Positions 11,631 through 25,000 of a DNA stretch of 64,000 nt are shown in pieces. A program made the position numbers and the translations under genes. The stretch is from Sternotherus odoratus. Taxonomy: Eukaryota > Chordata > Testudines > Kinosternidae. The DNA lies in the NCBI GenBank assembly GCA_032164245.1, contig JAVMKO010000021.1, positions 13,708,285 to 13,772,284 of the forward strand. Direction: 5' to 3'. How positions within the stretch are numbered: the first letter of the stretch is position 1; the number at the start of each line of letters is the position of its first letter. The notes beneath the pieces were generated by a model. The model made no database searches, was not told where the DNA came from, and saw only the letters and a program-made list of their open reading frames with translations.

Positions 11631-13196
11631 TCATCTTTATATTTCCCTGATCCTGGCTTCCCCTGCCCCAAAGGGGCTGTTCCAGCATCCAGATATCCCT
11701 GGGGCGTTATGGGGTGCCTTGGACCAGCTGAGGGGATGGTGAAGCAGTCACAGTGCGGCTAAGAAGCTGGCCTACGACTGTGAAATCATCTGGCTGTGGT
11801 CTGTGGAGGGTTGTGTGAGGCACACACTGTGGGTCTGGTGACCCCGGGGTGGAAGGTGTGGTCTGCGCTCCGCCGTCCCCTGGAGTTTACAGAATGTGAT
11901 GATACAAGGGACAGTGATGGCCCCTGTGAGGGAGGAGACTTGTTATCACAGTCAAGGGGGCAGCGCTACGCTTGTTGAAACTGCCTGGAGGCCAGCAATG
12001 GAAGGCCAGTGTCAGGGCAAAACAGAGGGTCTCTCTTCTCCTCAGAGCACTGGCCATGGAACGGGAGCCCGGCTTACCAGCACCCCGCCCTCCCTGCCGT
12101 GTCTGGGGAAGGAAATGAGCAGCCAGGCCAGGGCAGGTTCCTGTTACCACATGGGCTCTCCCCACATCGTACCAGGCGTGAAACCTGGGATCACAGCACG
12201 TCACAGGGGTCGCAGAAACCCAGCCTTTCGAAGGAGGCATCTGGACTAGAGGAGACTGTTACTTTGATGAGCTGTTCTTCCCCAGCTGTCCCTGCCCACT
12301 AAACACCCGCAAAGCCTGCTGGGCACTTCTTTGGCTGGCCACTTGGTAAATTCCAGCATTTCAAGGGTTAATGCTCTGCCCACCTGTGGGAGAAAGTCCC
12401 TGGAGTAATTACAAGCCCTGTCCCTTCCCATCAGAGCGAGTGGTGCTGGGAACTGCTTCCTTCCTATGGGGAGTGAAGGCTGGGTGATTTCCCACCACAC
12501 AGCAGAACAGAACAATCAAATGCACACAGTAGACTATTGATTGCTTAAAATTATCATTTTAGTCCCATCTCGTCTTCCTTGTATTAAAGTGCCTTCCCCT
12601 CCCCTGGCGTCTGGCTGCAGCGTCTGTATTCTGCGCATAGGGCCTTCTAAACCAGAGTCTATGTCAGGGGAGAGGGAAAAAAGGTACTTAAAAGATACAC
12701 ACAAATAAAGTGGGCTTTAGATATGCAAATGAAATGGATTTATATTAGAAAAGTGAAATGGTTTCATTTCTCTCCCTCACCCCCTTGCAAAATATCCTCC
12801 TGACCTTCAGATATGCAGATCAACGCCCTGGGAAAGTTCTCCAGACAGGATTTAACTAGAAAGGAAGCAGAGGTGGAAGCCTGTAATTTCCTCCAATGCT
12901 GAAGCTGTCCCATTTAATACTGAGTGTTGTGCGTCCTGTGGATGCTCATTAGGAGAACCGATCTACGTTCATATTAAACAAGATGGATGCAGGATGAAAA
13001 TCCCATGTTAACATGTTTGAATAGTATGCTGTTCTAAAGAGAAGCGAAGGATAGACAAGCACCGGGGTTTGCAAGCAGAAACATCCTTTAAAATGGACAC
13101 AAAGCCATTCCCACAGACTCTGTGCCCTAGTGCTGATCTCATGGCTCGATTTACTCTACAACATCAGGGTTAACTATCATTGCAACAAACAATAAT
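11631..13196. other. Gene-free stretch, candidate conserved non-coding DNA at 12.5-13.1 kb
   Basis: No gene is visible. The part at about 12,540-13,060 is AT-rich and free of recognisable repeats, with an octamer-like word ATATGCAAATGAAATGG near 12,721. This is the look of developmental non-coding elements, but sequence alone cannot show conservation. Confidence 0.35.
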
Positions 13197-13249
13197 GGTT
13201 GGTTGGCTGGTTGGCAGATTGGCTGGTTGGTTGGTAGGTTGGTTGGCTG
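13197..13249. repeat. Simple repeat (TTGG)n
   Basis: About 50 bp of imperfect GGTTGGCTGGTTGG tetranucleotide repeats. Confidence 0.9.
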
Positions 13250-13547
13250 ATTTGGAATTTTTTGTTGAGGATGTGCCAAAATTTGGAATGTTGACACCCC
13301 CCCCCCCAAATCATTGACATTTCAAAATGTTTTTAAATGTTGCCCCAGCTTAGTTCCTAGACCACTCTCATCAGTGTGTTTGCCATTCACACCAAGCGCT
13401 GAGTAAGCCATGCCACTTCATCTCTGTATTGGGAGATAGGCACTGCTGCATCGGTGACACCGGGTGTCTGGGTTTGGGTTGTGGAGACAAACATTTATTT
13501 AAAGTAATGCAAATATTTTGTGGCTGGGGGTGGAAGCTAGCTAGCTA

Positions 13548-13625
13548 TGGGCATGATCCAAAACCCATTGAAATCAACAAAAGAACTCCCATTGGGTGCG
13601 AGAGACATTGGATTGGGCCCTGGGG
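13548..13625. repeat. Foldback repeat (CCCATTGA type)
   Basis: GGGCATGATCCAAAACCCAT is mirrored imperfectly by ATTGGATTGGGCCCT. This is a relative of the foldback at 11555. Confidence 0.5.
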
Positions 13626-14693
13626 AGGGTGAGTCTTGAAAACAGGCTTTACATGATGGGGAGACACCTGAGGGCACAATGGGGCCTCCAGGTTCCACTG
13701 CAGGGGTGGTGATGCCCTGAGTGCTGTTCTGAACTTCCCTGCATGCTGTGTGTGCCTGGGAAGCCCAGCAAATGAACACACTCCCTCCAGTCTGGGCAAG
13801 GGCTGTTGCAGGTGTAATTTGTTTCCCCTCTTGTGCATTATTCACCATTTGCTGCAGCAATGCTGGAATGTATCCTGAACAACCTCTCCCTTTCCACCAA
13901 AGGACCCCGCCACTAAGAGCAGCCTAGAGCTGGGGATGGCGAGAGTGGGATATGGTACAGGGAGAGGGGGAGGGACTGTTACAGAAGGGGGTGTGGTAAC
14001 GTTTGTTGCTATGAATACCACAGCAAAGCTTATATTATAATTGGTGCTGTGGATATGGGCAGCTGTCTGTCTGCCGGTCTGTCTGGCTCTCCCTCACCAC
14101 ACCTCACTCCAAAAAACCTGGATGCTACTGGGTATTTTGCAGATAGGTCACTGAACCCCTTCTGTGCCAGGACAGGACAGGGAATGTGCCACCAGTCCCG
14201 AGATCCCTGATGTCTGGCCCGCAGGCCATGCTCCGAATCGAGGATGGCTTTGGGGAGGATTGACCAGAAGAGTAATTCCTCTTGTTTCAGAAAAGTGTGC
14301 CAGACTTCAGAAAAAGGCAGTTAGTGGCTCCGGGGCCTCCCAGGCGTCAGACAGGGGTGTTGTGCATGATAACTCCCATCCCCGAGTGCTTCCAGGAAGC
14401 TCCCACAATCACCTGCCCAGCTTTAAATTGTTTTTCCTTCCCACCCATTTCACTCACACCAGTCTCCTTCCCCTACGACTCAAGGGCCTTCTTTGTGCCT
14501 TGTCCATGGTGTTGGATGTTGATTGGCCTGTCCTGAGACCCAGAAATAATAACTCTGTGAGCCACAAACACGCATCTGCCTTACTGGGCTCCCAGTAAGA
14601 CTGGCTGATCTGCCAGGGCCCCAGCATTTCTGTTTGAGCTGTGAGGACTGCAGCAAGGTTGTATCATCTAGTGATTAGCACATGGGGGAGGTC

Positions 14694-15048
14694 GCATCCC
14701 TTAGGATGCCCCAGAAGCATCAGGAGACATTGGATTATGGACTCGAGCCTTTAGCAATATAGCCAATGGGAGTTTGCCCATTGACTTCAATGGGAGCTGG
14801 ATCATGCCCTCGTCTCAAAGGATGAGAACTACTTATTAATTTCACCCTGCAGGAAGTCACCCCAAAGGCAGCTCTACATCCCAGCAAATTGCTGAAACTT
14901 TTACCAAATCGCACCTGGTATAATCTATGCACTGTGCCATGCACAGAGAGCTGACCTGGGACTGTACCACCCAGAGGTCAGAGAGATCTGGCCTCCATAG
15001 AGATGGAGGCCCTGGTCTGTGCTTCAGGGGCATCCTAAGGGATGCTGC
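14694..15048. repeat. Inverted-repeat-bounded segment, unclassified
   Basis: The 26-nt word beginning GCATCCCTTAGGATG at 14694 recurs as its reverse complement ending at about 15048, with one mismatch. The interior holds a CCCATTGACTTCAATGGG foldback and a perfect 8-bp hairpin (GCCTCCAT-AGAG-ATGGAGGC, about 14991-15010). It could be a MITE or two chance neighbours of one repeat family. I see no coding capacity. Confidence 0.5.
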
Positions 15049-17419
15049 CTGTTCATTAGGGTTTGAAAGCGAGGGGGAATTGTCAGCAAATGATCTCAGA
15101 TAACAGAACTCTAAGCCAATCAGCCACACAGACACACACATCGTCTGGAACCACTTGTCTTAGAGAAGGTAGTACCTGTGGTGAGCCAGGAGTCATCTAC
15201 ATCCCATTCAGTTGTGGAGGGTTTATCAGAATCGTCCTCTTAGTTCCAGGGGTCAGGGGTGACGCCAGTGACTCCTTAAGCAGCTCCCCGGGGAAGGATT
15301 TTTCTGTAATAGTTTGAAGGAGCTGAAGTGTCGGGTTTCAAGACGAAGAAGAAGAAGCTGGTTTTGATTGAAAGTGATTTTCTTTGAGCCTTGACATAAA
15401 GTCAACATTTGTACTTGATATAAAAGTTTGCACGATGCAGCTGGAAAGTACTCGTGCTGGTACATTAAAACCGATCTTCATGAAACCAAACGAGAGGAGG
15501 GGAAATGAGTGCCCATTGTGTAATAACAACAGCAGCAGCTTCCATTGTATAGCTGTCTATACATCCCCCACAGCCGGCACTGCTCTACAAACTGAGAGGA
15601 AAAACCCATGCCCAGGAGACGGATCACCAGCCACTTCTGGTGTGTGGGGAGGAGAGCAATAGATGGAGGGAAGGGGATAGAGCAAGCAGGGGCGAGGTCT
15701 CAGAGAAGGGGGGCAGGGTGTTCAGTTTTGTGCCATTCAAAAGTTGGCAACCCTACCTGAGAACAGGGATGGTTTTCAGATTACTGGGCACTAGGAATAG
15801 CCTGACCGCCCTGTGGAGCTGAGTGAGCTGGGGCAGTGCCCCCCTTATCCAGGAGGGGGGAACGTTGCACTGATGCCCTGGCTCACAATGCCCCCGTGAA
15901 GGTGAATACCGCAGCCGGCGGAAAGGGAAATTGGGGAGGGCCGTGCAATTGCGCGCACTGGAGTCATTTCACGGAGCTCGGTCCCCACCCAGGCAGCAGC
16001 GGTTCAGCCTCGGGCCAGGCCAGGCGCCTGCCATGAGGAAGGGGAGCCGGCAGGATGCGTGTGCACTCTAGCGGAGCTGTGATCCGCACCAATAAGAAGC
16101 TTCTGCCTGGGGCTGAACTGCAGGTGACCTTCCTGAGGAACTGGTTATCTCAGCGTTACACCCCGGAAATCCAGGGAAATTAGAGCTGGAGGCATGGTGC
16201 ATTATTCACGTCCAGATTTTACTGCCAATGAACAACATCCCCCCCCCCACCCCCCACCCCCCGGCGCTCTGCTCCTAGGACCCAGGAGCTGACACCAGAG
16301 CTAATGACACACCCTGCTCCTGTGTAATACACAGCAGTGCAGGGCCTGCAGCCCCTGCACCACTCAGCTCCTGCCCAGCCGAGGCCAAATTGTTAGTCAC
16401 AAAACCGTGTTGTAGCTAATGAATTTATCCAGCGCTTGGGAGGCTCCGTCCTGCGACCCCAGGAGATTTTAGCACTGACTACACAGAGCATCCTGCTGCA
16501 CATCTAATCCACAGTCACTCCTCTGCATCATGCACCCCCAGATCTGATCTCTGCATGGAGCAAAGCCCAGCAGAGAACAGCTCAGTGCATCTCCTACCAG
16601 CTCGTCCCCGGGGAGGTGACTCCCAACAGAGACCACCTAGGCACCGTCCGGGGACATCAACTCCACCCCAGACAGTGACTCCTCTCAGCCAGACAATGCA
16701 GGGCAAAGACCCACGTCACAGTAATTCTGACGAAGGAGAAGTGACCTCCAACAAGACCGTGGTCTTAGTCAGGGGGTGACACTTTGTGGTCCTTGTCCAC
16801 ACCTTGCCTGTAGTACCAGGAGGAGACACACACTCCAAATCGTGGGGCACTCAGCTATGAAGGGATGTCTACTCCAGCGTCACAGACAGAACTCTAACTA
16901 CCTTGGGACTCTGTCTGGGGGGACAGGGAAACGACAGGGTCACTTGCTTTGCCTCCTGAATAGCTTCAGCAGTTTGCGCCTCATGTGCAAAACAACCAAA
17001 TAAATTCTCACCCCATTTTACAGTGATTGCTGCAATCAGAGCCCGGCTCCGACTTGCTCTCAGGGGCTATAAATCTTGAGCTCAGCAGGCACAACCTCCA
17101 GGCGGATAACAAGAATGATTGGACTTGATTCCACCTTTTACTCTAATTTTGGATGGCTCAGACACAATCCCCCACAGGGATGCTAAATCCACCATCTAAT
17201 CACAGCTCCTCAATTGCTCCCCAAGTTGCTAGGGCACCACGGTTCCCTGGCAATGAACGGGGCACCCTGATACCTTCACCGGCCTGTCGTTTACCAGCAG
17301 CCCTGCTACCCGGCCCTGCTTTCCCCTTTCTATCTCTGTCCCTTTACTGTTTCCAAGTTAGTGTCATTTAGGCTGTGGGTGTGAGCTGCTGCCTTTGTCC
17401 AGAGTCAAGAAAAGAAAGC
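15049..17419. other. Gene-free stretch
   Basis: Unique sequence, with C-rich low complexity at 16,240-16,262. No exon or named repeat is supported. Confidence 0.5.
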
Positions 17420-17590
17420 TGCTCCCATCTGGGGAAGAGAATTACAGCCTGCCCTTCACAGAGGATCTCAAAGCACCTCACAGCCCCTCTGAGAAGCAAG
17501 GCAGAAGCACTAGCTCTGTTTTGCAGCTGGAGAACCTAAGACTTGCCCATGATCAGTGAAAGCGCAGAGACTAGCACCTGGAGTCCCGAC
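17420..17590 (-). repeat. MIR/L2-related SINE, reverse orientation
   Basis: GATCTCAAAGCACCTCACAG, TTTTGCAGCTGGAGAACCTA and GACTTGCCCATGATCA follow the order of ancient MIR/L2 tails, including the 'tested by tRNA-like 3' end' ACCTGGAGTCCCGACTCCCC. Heavily diverged. Confidence 0.5.
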
Positions 17591-19609
17591 TCCCCTGCCC
17601 TGCCCAGTAGATGTTAGTGATATAGTTTTGGACAATATGCCTTGCCAGGCAGTCTCTTGTGCAATCCTCTGTTTGTCAGAAACCCCGTGTCAGACTGACC
17701 TGTTTTAGGCAGGGTTAGGGAAAACACCCACAGGCATCCGGGTGGGCCAGCATCTCCACAGCAGCTAAGAATGGTGGGGCTGTTGCAGGGAGAGCCGGGT
17801 GGGATATTTTAGGGCGGAACCGCTAATCTGTTTGTTGAGGGTTCCTGGCTCTAGCTAATTGCAATCCTTTGCTGGGGCTGTTCCAGCTGCTCCGTTCCAG
17901 CTCAGTTCAATGGGAAAATGTCTAGTTTTCAGGAAGCCTCTTTCTCTCTCTGCCTTGTAGGGGCTAATGACCTCATTTAAGAATGTTTCCTGCCCCTACT
18001 CCCTCATCCCTCGCTGTAGTTAATCTGCCTTGTTCCAAAGCACTTCTAAGAGCTGCAAGGGGGTGTGTGGGATGGTTTGTTTGTTTTCAGAACTGGCACT
18101 TCTGAATAGCAGCTTCAGTCTCTTCGCTCCTCTCCTGCTCCTGCTCTCTTTGAACAAATCGCGTCTCTTGCAGAGGCCTGTTGTCTAATTTTGCCAAACA
18201 CTGAGGCTCACCCTCCTGTTAATTGGTTTTGCGGGTCTTTGTGCATTCCGTTCAATGAGAAAACGCCACACACGACATTTTAATTTTGAAAGCTGCCTTG
18301 TTTGTTTTCTATTGAAATTCCCTGTGTCGATCCGGGCCGTGGAAACAGACGCAGTCTCGCTTCATTAAAAACTTCTTTGTGCCGTTAAAAAGCAGAAGAA
18401 ATGCGATAAAAAGTGGTGGGATTTTAAAGGCACATGAAAGCGGCAGTGATAAATCCATGTACTGTGAAGGATCAAACCCAGCGCTGGGCTTCTGGAGAGT
18501 GATAATATTGGAGGGAAAACTGGGCTGCCAATCAGGCTCCAGCACAGAGGCTTTTGAAATCCGTCTACAACTGCCTTCCCGCGACTGAGGCAGCTGTTAC
18601 ACCTAGAGACGGATTAAACAATGACTCTGCCAGCTCTGGGCCACGGCTCCTGGACTTGGCATCCGTAGCTCAGAGAATCGAAGCCAAAGTCTGGGGAGCC
18701 CAGCACAAGGGCTGTGGGACCCAGGGAGTGAGGAGCAAGGTTCATAGGGCCGAAGTGTGGGGCCCAAAGGGCCCAGGAAGGGAGGCCCAGGGAGTCTAGC
18801 CCGAGGCCTGAATCTGTTCCCCGCACATCCTGCTGATCCACTGCACTTACTCAGTAGCACCTTCTGCAGAGAGACACCAAAACTGCACCACAAACGCATC
18901 TGGTGAACAACCACACTCACTCACATTAACAAAAAAATGTTCAAAACCCTCCTGCCTCAGGGTTTGACCAACTTCTAATGAACCGTGCTCAGGAAGGAAC
19001 GCTTGGACTCCTGCCAACTGTCATTTCCTTTCTCCGAAGCAGCAGGTTCTGGCCACTCTCTGAGCCAGGATCTGCTCGAAATGGACCCCTGAGCTGAGCC
19101 TGTCCAGTGATTCCTCTATTATTAAATATTCCATGGTTAGACAACTTAACTGTTGAATCAGAAAAGCAGAGCCCCAAAACAGAGTGGCTCATCACCCTGT
19201 GAAAATGTAAAACAAACTTCCAGCCTGACACTAAACTGCATAATTTCTCTCTCTCTTTTTCCTTCTTATCAATATCAGAAGACTTTTTTTTCTGTTGATT
19301 TTCAGTATTTTGCGGCAGCCCCTGAATTGCTATTCAGCGTTGCTGAATTTTTCCACCCACTGCCACTTAAAAGGTCATTTAATTATTATTACAAAGAATT
19401 ACAGAAAGATTGAAAATGCTCTAAATGCCTTAAGCTGCAACAGGTTATTAGGCAGGGATTTGTTTTTTATATAGCCAAGTTAAATGGATTAATATTCTTT
19501 GCTTTGCACTAAGCTAGGATCAAAGGGGTTTTAACGACGCTCATGTCACCCCATTGATAAAGCTTCCCGGTGGTATCCTTGCTTATTTGAAAAGGCCAAT
19601 GCTTGTCAA
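17591..19609. other. Gene-free stretch, possible conserved non-coding element
   Basis: No exon is visible. The interval about 17,850-18,480 is repeat-free and rich in homeodomain-like words (CTAATTGCAAT, GTTAATTGG), so it is a reasonable candidate enhancer. This is inference only. Confidence 0.35.
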
Positions 19610-21116
19610 TGAGACAAGGAGGCTGAGAGAATACCTTTTATTGGACCCAGTTTTGTTGGTGACAGAGACAAGCTTTCTAGCTACACAGAGCTGGGAAAGG
19701 TTCTCAGAGCGTCACAGCTAAATATAAGGTGGAAAAGCTTGGTTAGTTAAAGTAGTTAACACACGTTCTAAGATACCGTTTGAGGTGAAGTGGCCAATTA
19801 ACACATGTGCAGCCATAGGCCAAAGCAGAGCAGGGTTAGTGTGTTACAGAGTGTTGTAATAAATAAGACATAAATCTAGTGTCTTTATCAAGACCATGAT
19901 TTTTAGTGTCTAGCAAACTTATCTTCCCAGCTAGTCGGAAGGTGCTGTGCGGGTTTCCTTTGAGGATGAGGACTGAGAGGTCAGCTCTGGAATGATCACT
20001 TCCACTGCTTGTATCCGACGAAGTGGATATTAGCCCACGAAAGCTCATGCTTCAAAACTTTATAGTTAGTCTTTAAGGTGCCACAGGACTTTGTTACCTC
20101 TGCTATTCCAGACTAACACGGCTACCTCTCTGATTCTTGGTGAATAATGTTCGCCCACAGGAGATAGGGTGCTTTCATCTTTGATCACTCTTCTGGGTGA
20201 GTTGGTGTGAGACTGTTGTGATTATCTGGTTTCACTCCCATAGTCACTATTGGGACCCTTCGTGCACTGGCTGAGGTACAAAAGCACAGGCAGGACCCAT
20301 GGATCTTAAAAGGTGTGTTGTGGGAGGTATTAATCATTGTAACAGTGGAGAGATGGCTGCAGGTTTTGCATCTCTTGTTCTGGCAGGGTCTGATGTCACT
20401 TTGAGTTGGTGTGTGCTGGTCTGTAGGGAGCCTGCTTCGGACGATGAGCCTGCAGAGCTTGGGGGGGTGTTTGAAGGTCAGAAAAAGGAGTTCAAGAACA
20501 GTGTCTTTCAGGATGGGGTGCCATCGAGTACAGGTTGTCGTTGTTTAATTAGGCCCTGCATTGGGTTCCACTGTGCAGCGATAAGTGACAACTAAGGGTG
20601 TGCGGTCAGAAGAGGTTTTATGTCTGTATTGAAGCAGGGTCTCTTAGGGTATTTGGGTAGCCCATTCCATGATGTGATCTACGTGGAGTGTCCTTGTTTG
20701 GCGAAGGTGGTTTTGATTGTGTTAAGGTGTATAGCCTGGTCTTTCTCCTTGAAGCATATTCTGTGGTATCTGAGTGCCTGGCTGTAGATAAGAGATTTCT
20801 TGGTGTGTTTGGGGTGGTTACTGGATCTATGAAGGTAGGTGTGGGGATCAGCGGGTCTCTTGTATAGAGTTGTCTGTAGGGTTCCATTGTTGAAGTTTAG
20901 GGTGATGTCCAAGAAGCTGATGCTGGTGCAGGAGTGTTTGAGAGAGAGTTTGATGGATGAGTGGCAGTTGTTAAAGTTGGGGTGGAGTTTAGGTCGTCTG
21001 TCCAGAAGATGAAAATGTCTCAGGTGTATCATTGGTTTTAATGTGCACTTGTTGGAAATTCTTCCTCGTGTTGTCCCATGAATAGGTTGGCGTACAGGGG
21101 TGTTTGTCAGTGTCAA
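19610..21116 (-). mobile_element. Penelope-like retroelement with RT remnant (degenerate)
   Basis: Read on the minus strand, 21116-20679 encodes a reverse-transcriptase C-terminal segment with the PLE-type words FLDITLNFNNGTLQTTLYKR and HTKKSLIYSQALRYHRI. The frame then breaks. Further pieces (SDRTPLVVTY, RCKTCSHLSTVTMINTS) follow down to about 20290 and lead into the linker before where a GIY-YIG endonuclease would lie, which is not intact. The non-coding 3' tail runs to about 19610. The same tail (GCTAGACACTAAAAATCATG) recurs in ZC3H12A intron 2 at about 40155, proving one family. Multiple stops and frameshifts make it inactive. Confidence 0.85.
20011..20145 (+). mobile_element. Penelope-like short element inserted in older PLE
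   Basis: This has the same terminal block as 6951-7078: CCGACGAAGTGG, GCCCACGAAAGCTCATGC, AGTCTTTAAGGTGCCACAGG, GACTAACACGGCTACC. It lies in the + orientation inside the minus-strand PLE tail. CTTG is repeated at both edges and may be part of a target duplication. The hammerhead-like core is at 20015-20050. Confidence 0.7.
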
Positions 21117-21129
21117 ACTAGTGTTACAT

Positions 21130-22020
21130 ACCAGTCAGAGCAGGTGTGTTTCCAGTGGGGTCCTGCAGGAATTGGTTCTTGGCCTCTGCTATTTAATATT
21201 TTATTAATGACCCGGAAGAAAACATAAAATCATCACTGATAACGTTTGCAGATGACACAGAAACCAGGGGAGTGGAAAATAACGACGACTGATACAGAGC
21301 GATCTGGGTCACGTGGTAAGCTGGGTACAAGCAATGTGTTTTAATGTGGTTAAATGTTAATGTGTACATCTGGGAAAAAGAATGCAGGCCAGACATACCG
21401 GATGGATCAACTCTATCCTGGAAAGAAGTGACTCTAAAAAAGGTTTGGGATTCATGGTGAATATGAGTTCCCCATGTGATGCTGTGGCCAAAATGGATAC
21501 ATAAACAGAGGAATCTCAAGTAGGAGCAAGAAGGTTATTTTACCTCTGTAATTTGCACTGGTGCAACCCTGCTGGAATCCTGTGTCCGGTTCTGGTGTCA
21601 ACAATTCAAGAAGGATGTTGATAAATTGGTGAGGGTTCAATTCTCCTGAACTCTTCCACGACAATGATTAGAGGATTAGAAAACCTGCCTTATTATGATA
21701 AACTCAAGCAGCTCTATTTAGCTTAACGAAGAAAAGGGCAATGGATGATTTGATGGCAGTCTATAAGTATCTACCTGGGGAACAAATAGTTGATAATGGG
21801 CTCTTCAGTCTAGCAGCGGAAGGTCTAAAACCACCCAATGCTGGGAGTTGAAGTTAGACAAATCCAGGCTGGAAATAAAGTGTACATTTTTAATAATTAG
21901 AGTAATTAACCACTGGAACATTTTATCCAGGATCCTTGTGGATTTTCCATCACTGGCAATTTTAAAGTCAAGATGGGATGTTTTCCTAGAAGATCTGCTG
22001 CTAGGAAATAGCACTGGCTC
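21130..22020 (+). repeat. CR1 LINE, old 3' half
   Basis: CR1 landmarks in order: CTATTTAATATTTTATTAATGA, TTTGCAGATGACACAGAAAC (the RT FADD-type motif region), CCTGTGTCCGGTTCTGGTGT, GATGATTTGATGGCAGTCTA, ACCACTGGAACATTTTATCC. It is more diverged than the CR1 at 6.5-8 kb. All ORFs are broken. Confidence 0.8.
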
Positions 22021-25000
22021 CACCGTTCCACCATGAGCCAGCCCGATCCAAACCCCCGTCCCGTCCCCTGCAGGGCAGGGCTCCTTCTCTGTAGGAAGAT
22101 TCCAGGCCTGCTGAGAGCCTGGTTCTTCTTCTCTCTTTGCAGCTGGGTGTCACACTGCTATCTGGACCGCTGAGGCCACAGCTGCTACCATGTTAGTTTC
22201 CCAGCATTGCCCTGGTCAATCCGATGCAAGAGGCTGATAATGTGACTAATGGCAGCTGTGCACCTGGTGAGACGTGGAAGAACAGTGGCCTTCCCCCTCT
22301 GATGCAGCAGGGGAAAGCAGTTGATGCACTAGAGCGCCATGCAGATGCAGGAATAGATAGCCTGGAAGGTGGAGGGCAGGATCCACACAAGGTGCCCAGC
22401 AGAAAATCAGGCCCCTTGTTTCTCAGCCGTGGGACTCACCCAACAGATTTAGGCTGATTTCATTGATTTCATTTCTGTGTCCGTTAGCAGAAGATCTGCT
22501 ACAAGCTCCGAGACGCTTTCCCCTGAGAGGCAGGGAATTGAGTTTGGCCTTTGATTTCCAACCTGGCTTTTGCTGTTCTTTCCAGGTAGATTAGAGATTT
22601 TTCAGACCAGTGTGGGGGCTGGGGCTGGTATGGCAGGAAGGTTTTGAACACCTCTGTGGGGGAATGGAGGCGCTCCAGGCTGATTGGGGGACTGAGAAGC
22701 CAAATATCAGATCTATCTACCCTCCGAGTTGCAATAGGCTCTCCCTTCGCTCTCTCCCCAGCTCCTGTTTACTCCCAGATCAGAGGCAGGTGTTTAAAAG
22801 TATGTTTCCCAAAGAAAGCAAGCAGCTGTGTGGATTGAGTGTGTGACACTTCACTTCGAGCATAGGGGATGTTTGTGACTGCAGGCGGGGGGTGCTAGTG
22901 TCTCCCAGAGGGGAGGGCTGGATGCTCAGACTTTGTTGAATGGAAGCAATTCCCTTAAACTCTGCCTCAATATTCATTTGGAGCAGCTGCTTCAGGTCTT
23001 GAAGGTTCCCTCTCCTCTCCGGCTCCTCTCAGGTTATTCCCACCTTCATCTCACTCCCTACCTTGCCTGGTCCTCCCATTAAACCCTTAACAGCTATTCA
23101 AGTGGATAGTCATTTTCAGGAATGCCCTTGGGTTAAGGGCTTTGGTCTCATTTACTGTGCCTAGTCTACACAACGCAGCAGAACACTCAGCTAAGAAATA
23201 CTCAGGCCAGCAGCAATGTGACATCACACTCTGCCAGCCTGGGATTTGGGAGGGTGGCATTGGGGTGAGGTCACGAGGGCTCAGCGTGACTGGGGGTGGC
23301 TGAGCAGAGCTTGTTTGAGGTGTCAGAGAACCTCTGAGGGGGGATTGCAGGGTAAATCCCACAAAGGGACGGGGAGCGTTCTCGTAGTGGGGCAGCACAA
23401 TAAACAGGATAGAAATTGCCTGTGACGCTCCCAAATCCTGTTGTTTAAACACCAAGTGAGCTCCTTTGCCAGGCTGCTTCCACCCCAACCTCTCTCCTGC
23501 GCTGGTTACACTGACAGAGGGAGGCTGAACCAACTGCAGGTCTGTGGAGCAGCAGAGACACCCAGTGCCTGGCTAGTGACATCACTGGTTCCTAGAGCCT
23601 GACTTTCCTTCCATGCACCGATTTCAGACTGCATGGGGGAGGGGGAAGGGAATTTGGGCACCCAGATCCTGGCTTTCCCCTGCCTGACCCCTTGTGAGTC
23701 GTTAGGGACTGAGTGCACCAGGCTAGGGAGTGGAGAATTCTGCTCCAGGGGTATTTTAACCCCCACTTGCACTGAGGCAAACGCCTAACCAGGGGCGGAG
23801 AGTCCCAGGCTCTTCAGAGAGGCAGCAGATGAGACTTTCTACCTCCGGGTCATTGATTTGTTTCCCTTGTTTCAATCATCATAAAAAGCCGTTTCCTGAA
23901 CAGAGTCTGAGCCTCACAAAGGGGCTGGACAACCTGAGGTCTGAGCCCCCCCAGCGAGCTGCGGCGTGGTGGCGACAGGCGGGGCGGAGAACAGACCGTT
24001 GGGACTGGCACTTTGGAGGCCGGGGTTCTGTCTGTGTTTTGGGTCCCAGCAGGAGTGGGTGGCTGGCGCTCTGGGGCGCAGTAGGTAGGACTGTGAGAGC
24101 AACGCACGTTCCCCTCCAACCTCCCTTTCTCTATGGCCTTAGTCTCCGCTCGTCAGCGCGCTCTGTGTCCTTCAGCTTTCCTGGTCCACCGGCTTCGGTT
24201 CCAGACTGCCCGGCTGAGTGTTGGTCCAATCACAGCTATTGTCTCATCCCCCTCGTCTCTCTGATATCCTGGGACCAACATACAATGGTGCTGCATGTGG
24301 CTGAGGGGTTTACATTTTCCCTTTGAAGTCCTGAGCTCCCCCAAAGCCAGTGCCCTTTGTTTCCTGCTTGAACTTTTGTCACCACACCCGGCCTTGCGGG
24401 ATAAATAAATCCTCCAAAACGCTGGGGGCAGCTTTGCAGGTCCCACCATGTAAAAAGTCACTCTTCAAACTAAGTGACTTTGGTGTCCCGGAGTCTGTCA
24501 CGCTGGCACAGGGGTGGGCAAGCTACAGCCCCTGCACCCCATCCCCATCCTGAGCAGGACCCAGTCAAGGCAGAAGGAGTTTGGCTGGAGTGAGGTTGTA
24601 GCAATGCACCCCACAGGGCTCCAGAGCTGGGGCTAAACCAGCCCTGACTCCCCAGTGACCTCACCGGAGAGGAATCCCTGGATTCCAGCACCCCAGGCAG
24701 CAGAAAGCTGCAAAGGGGGGGGGGGTTGTGTCTGAGGACGCCTGGCACTCAGCTGATCAGGAGACTAGGTGGAGCAAAGCAGAGATTGAACCAGAACCTC
24801 AGGGAGGAGGGGCTGGGCCCCACTTAAGGCTGAGTGGAAGATCTGTGAATAAAGGAGCCAGTCCCAAGAAGGGCAGGGACTGGATGGGAGACTGGGGGAA
24901 AGGAGCCCTGACGAAGGGGAAACAGAGGCTGGGCTCCACCGAGCATGTCTCTATGTGGGGGCCAGTCAACTCTGTCGCAAGCAATCATAACCCCCCGGGG

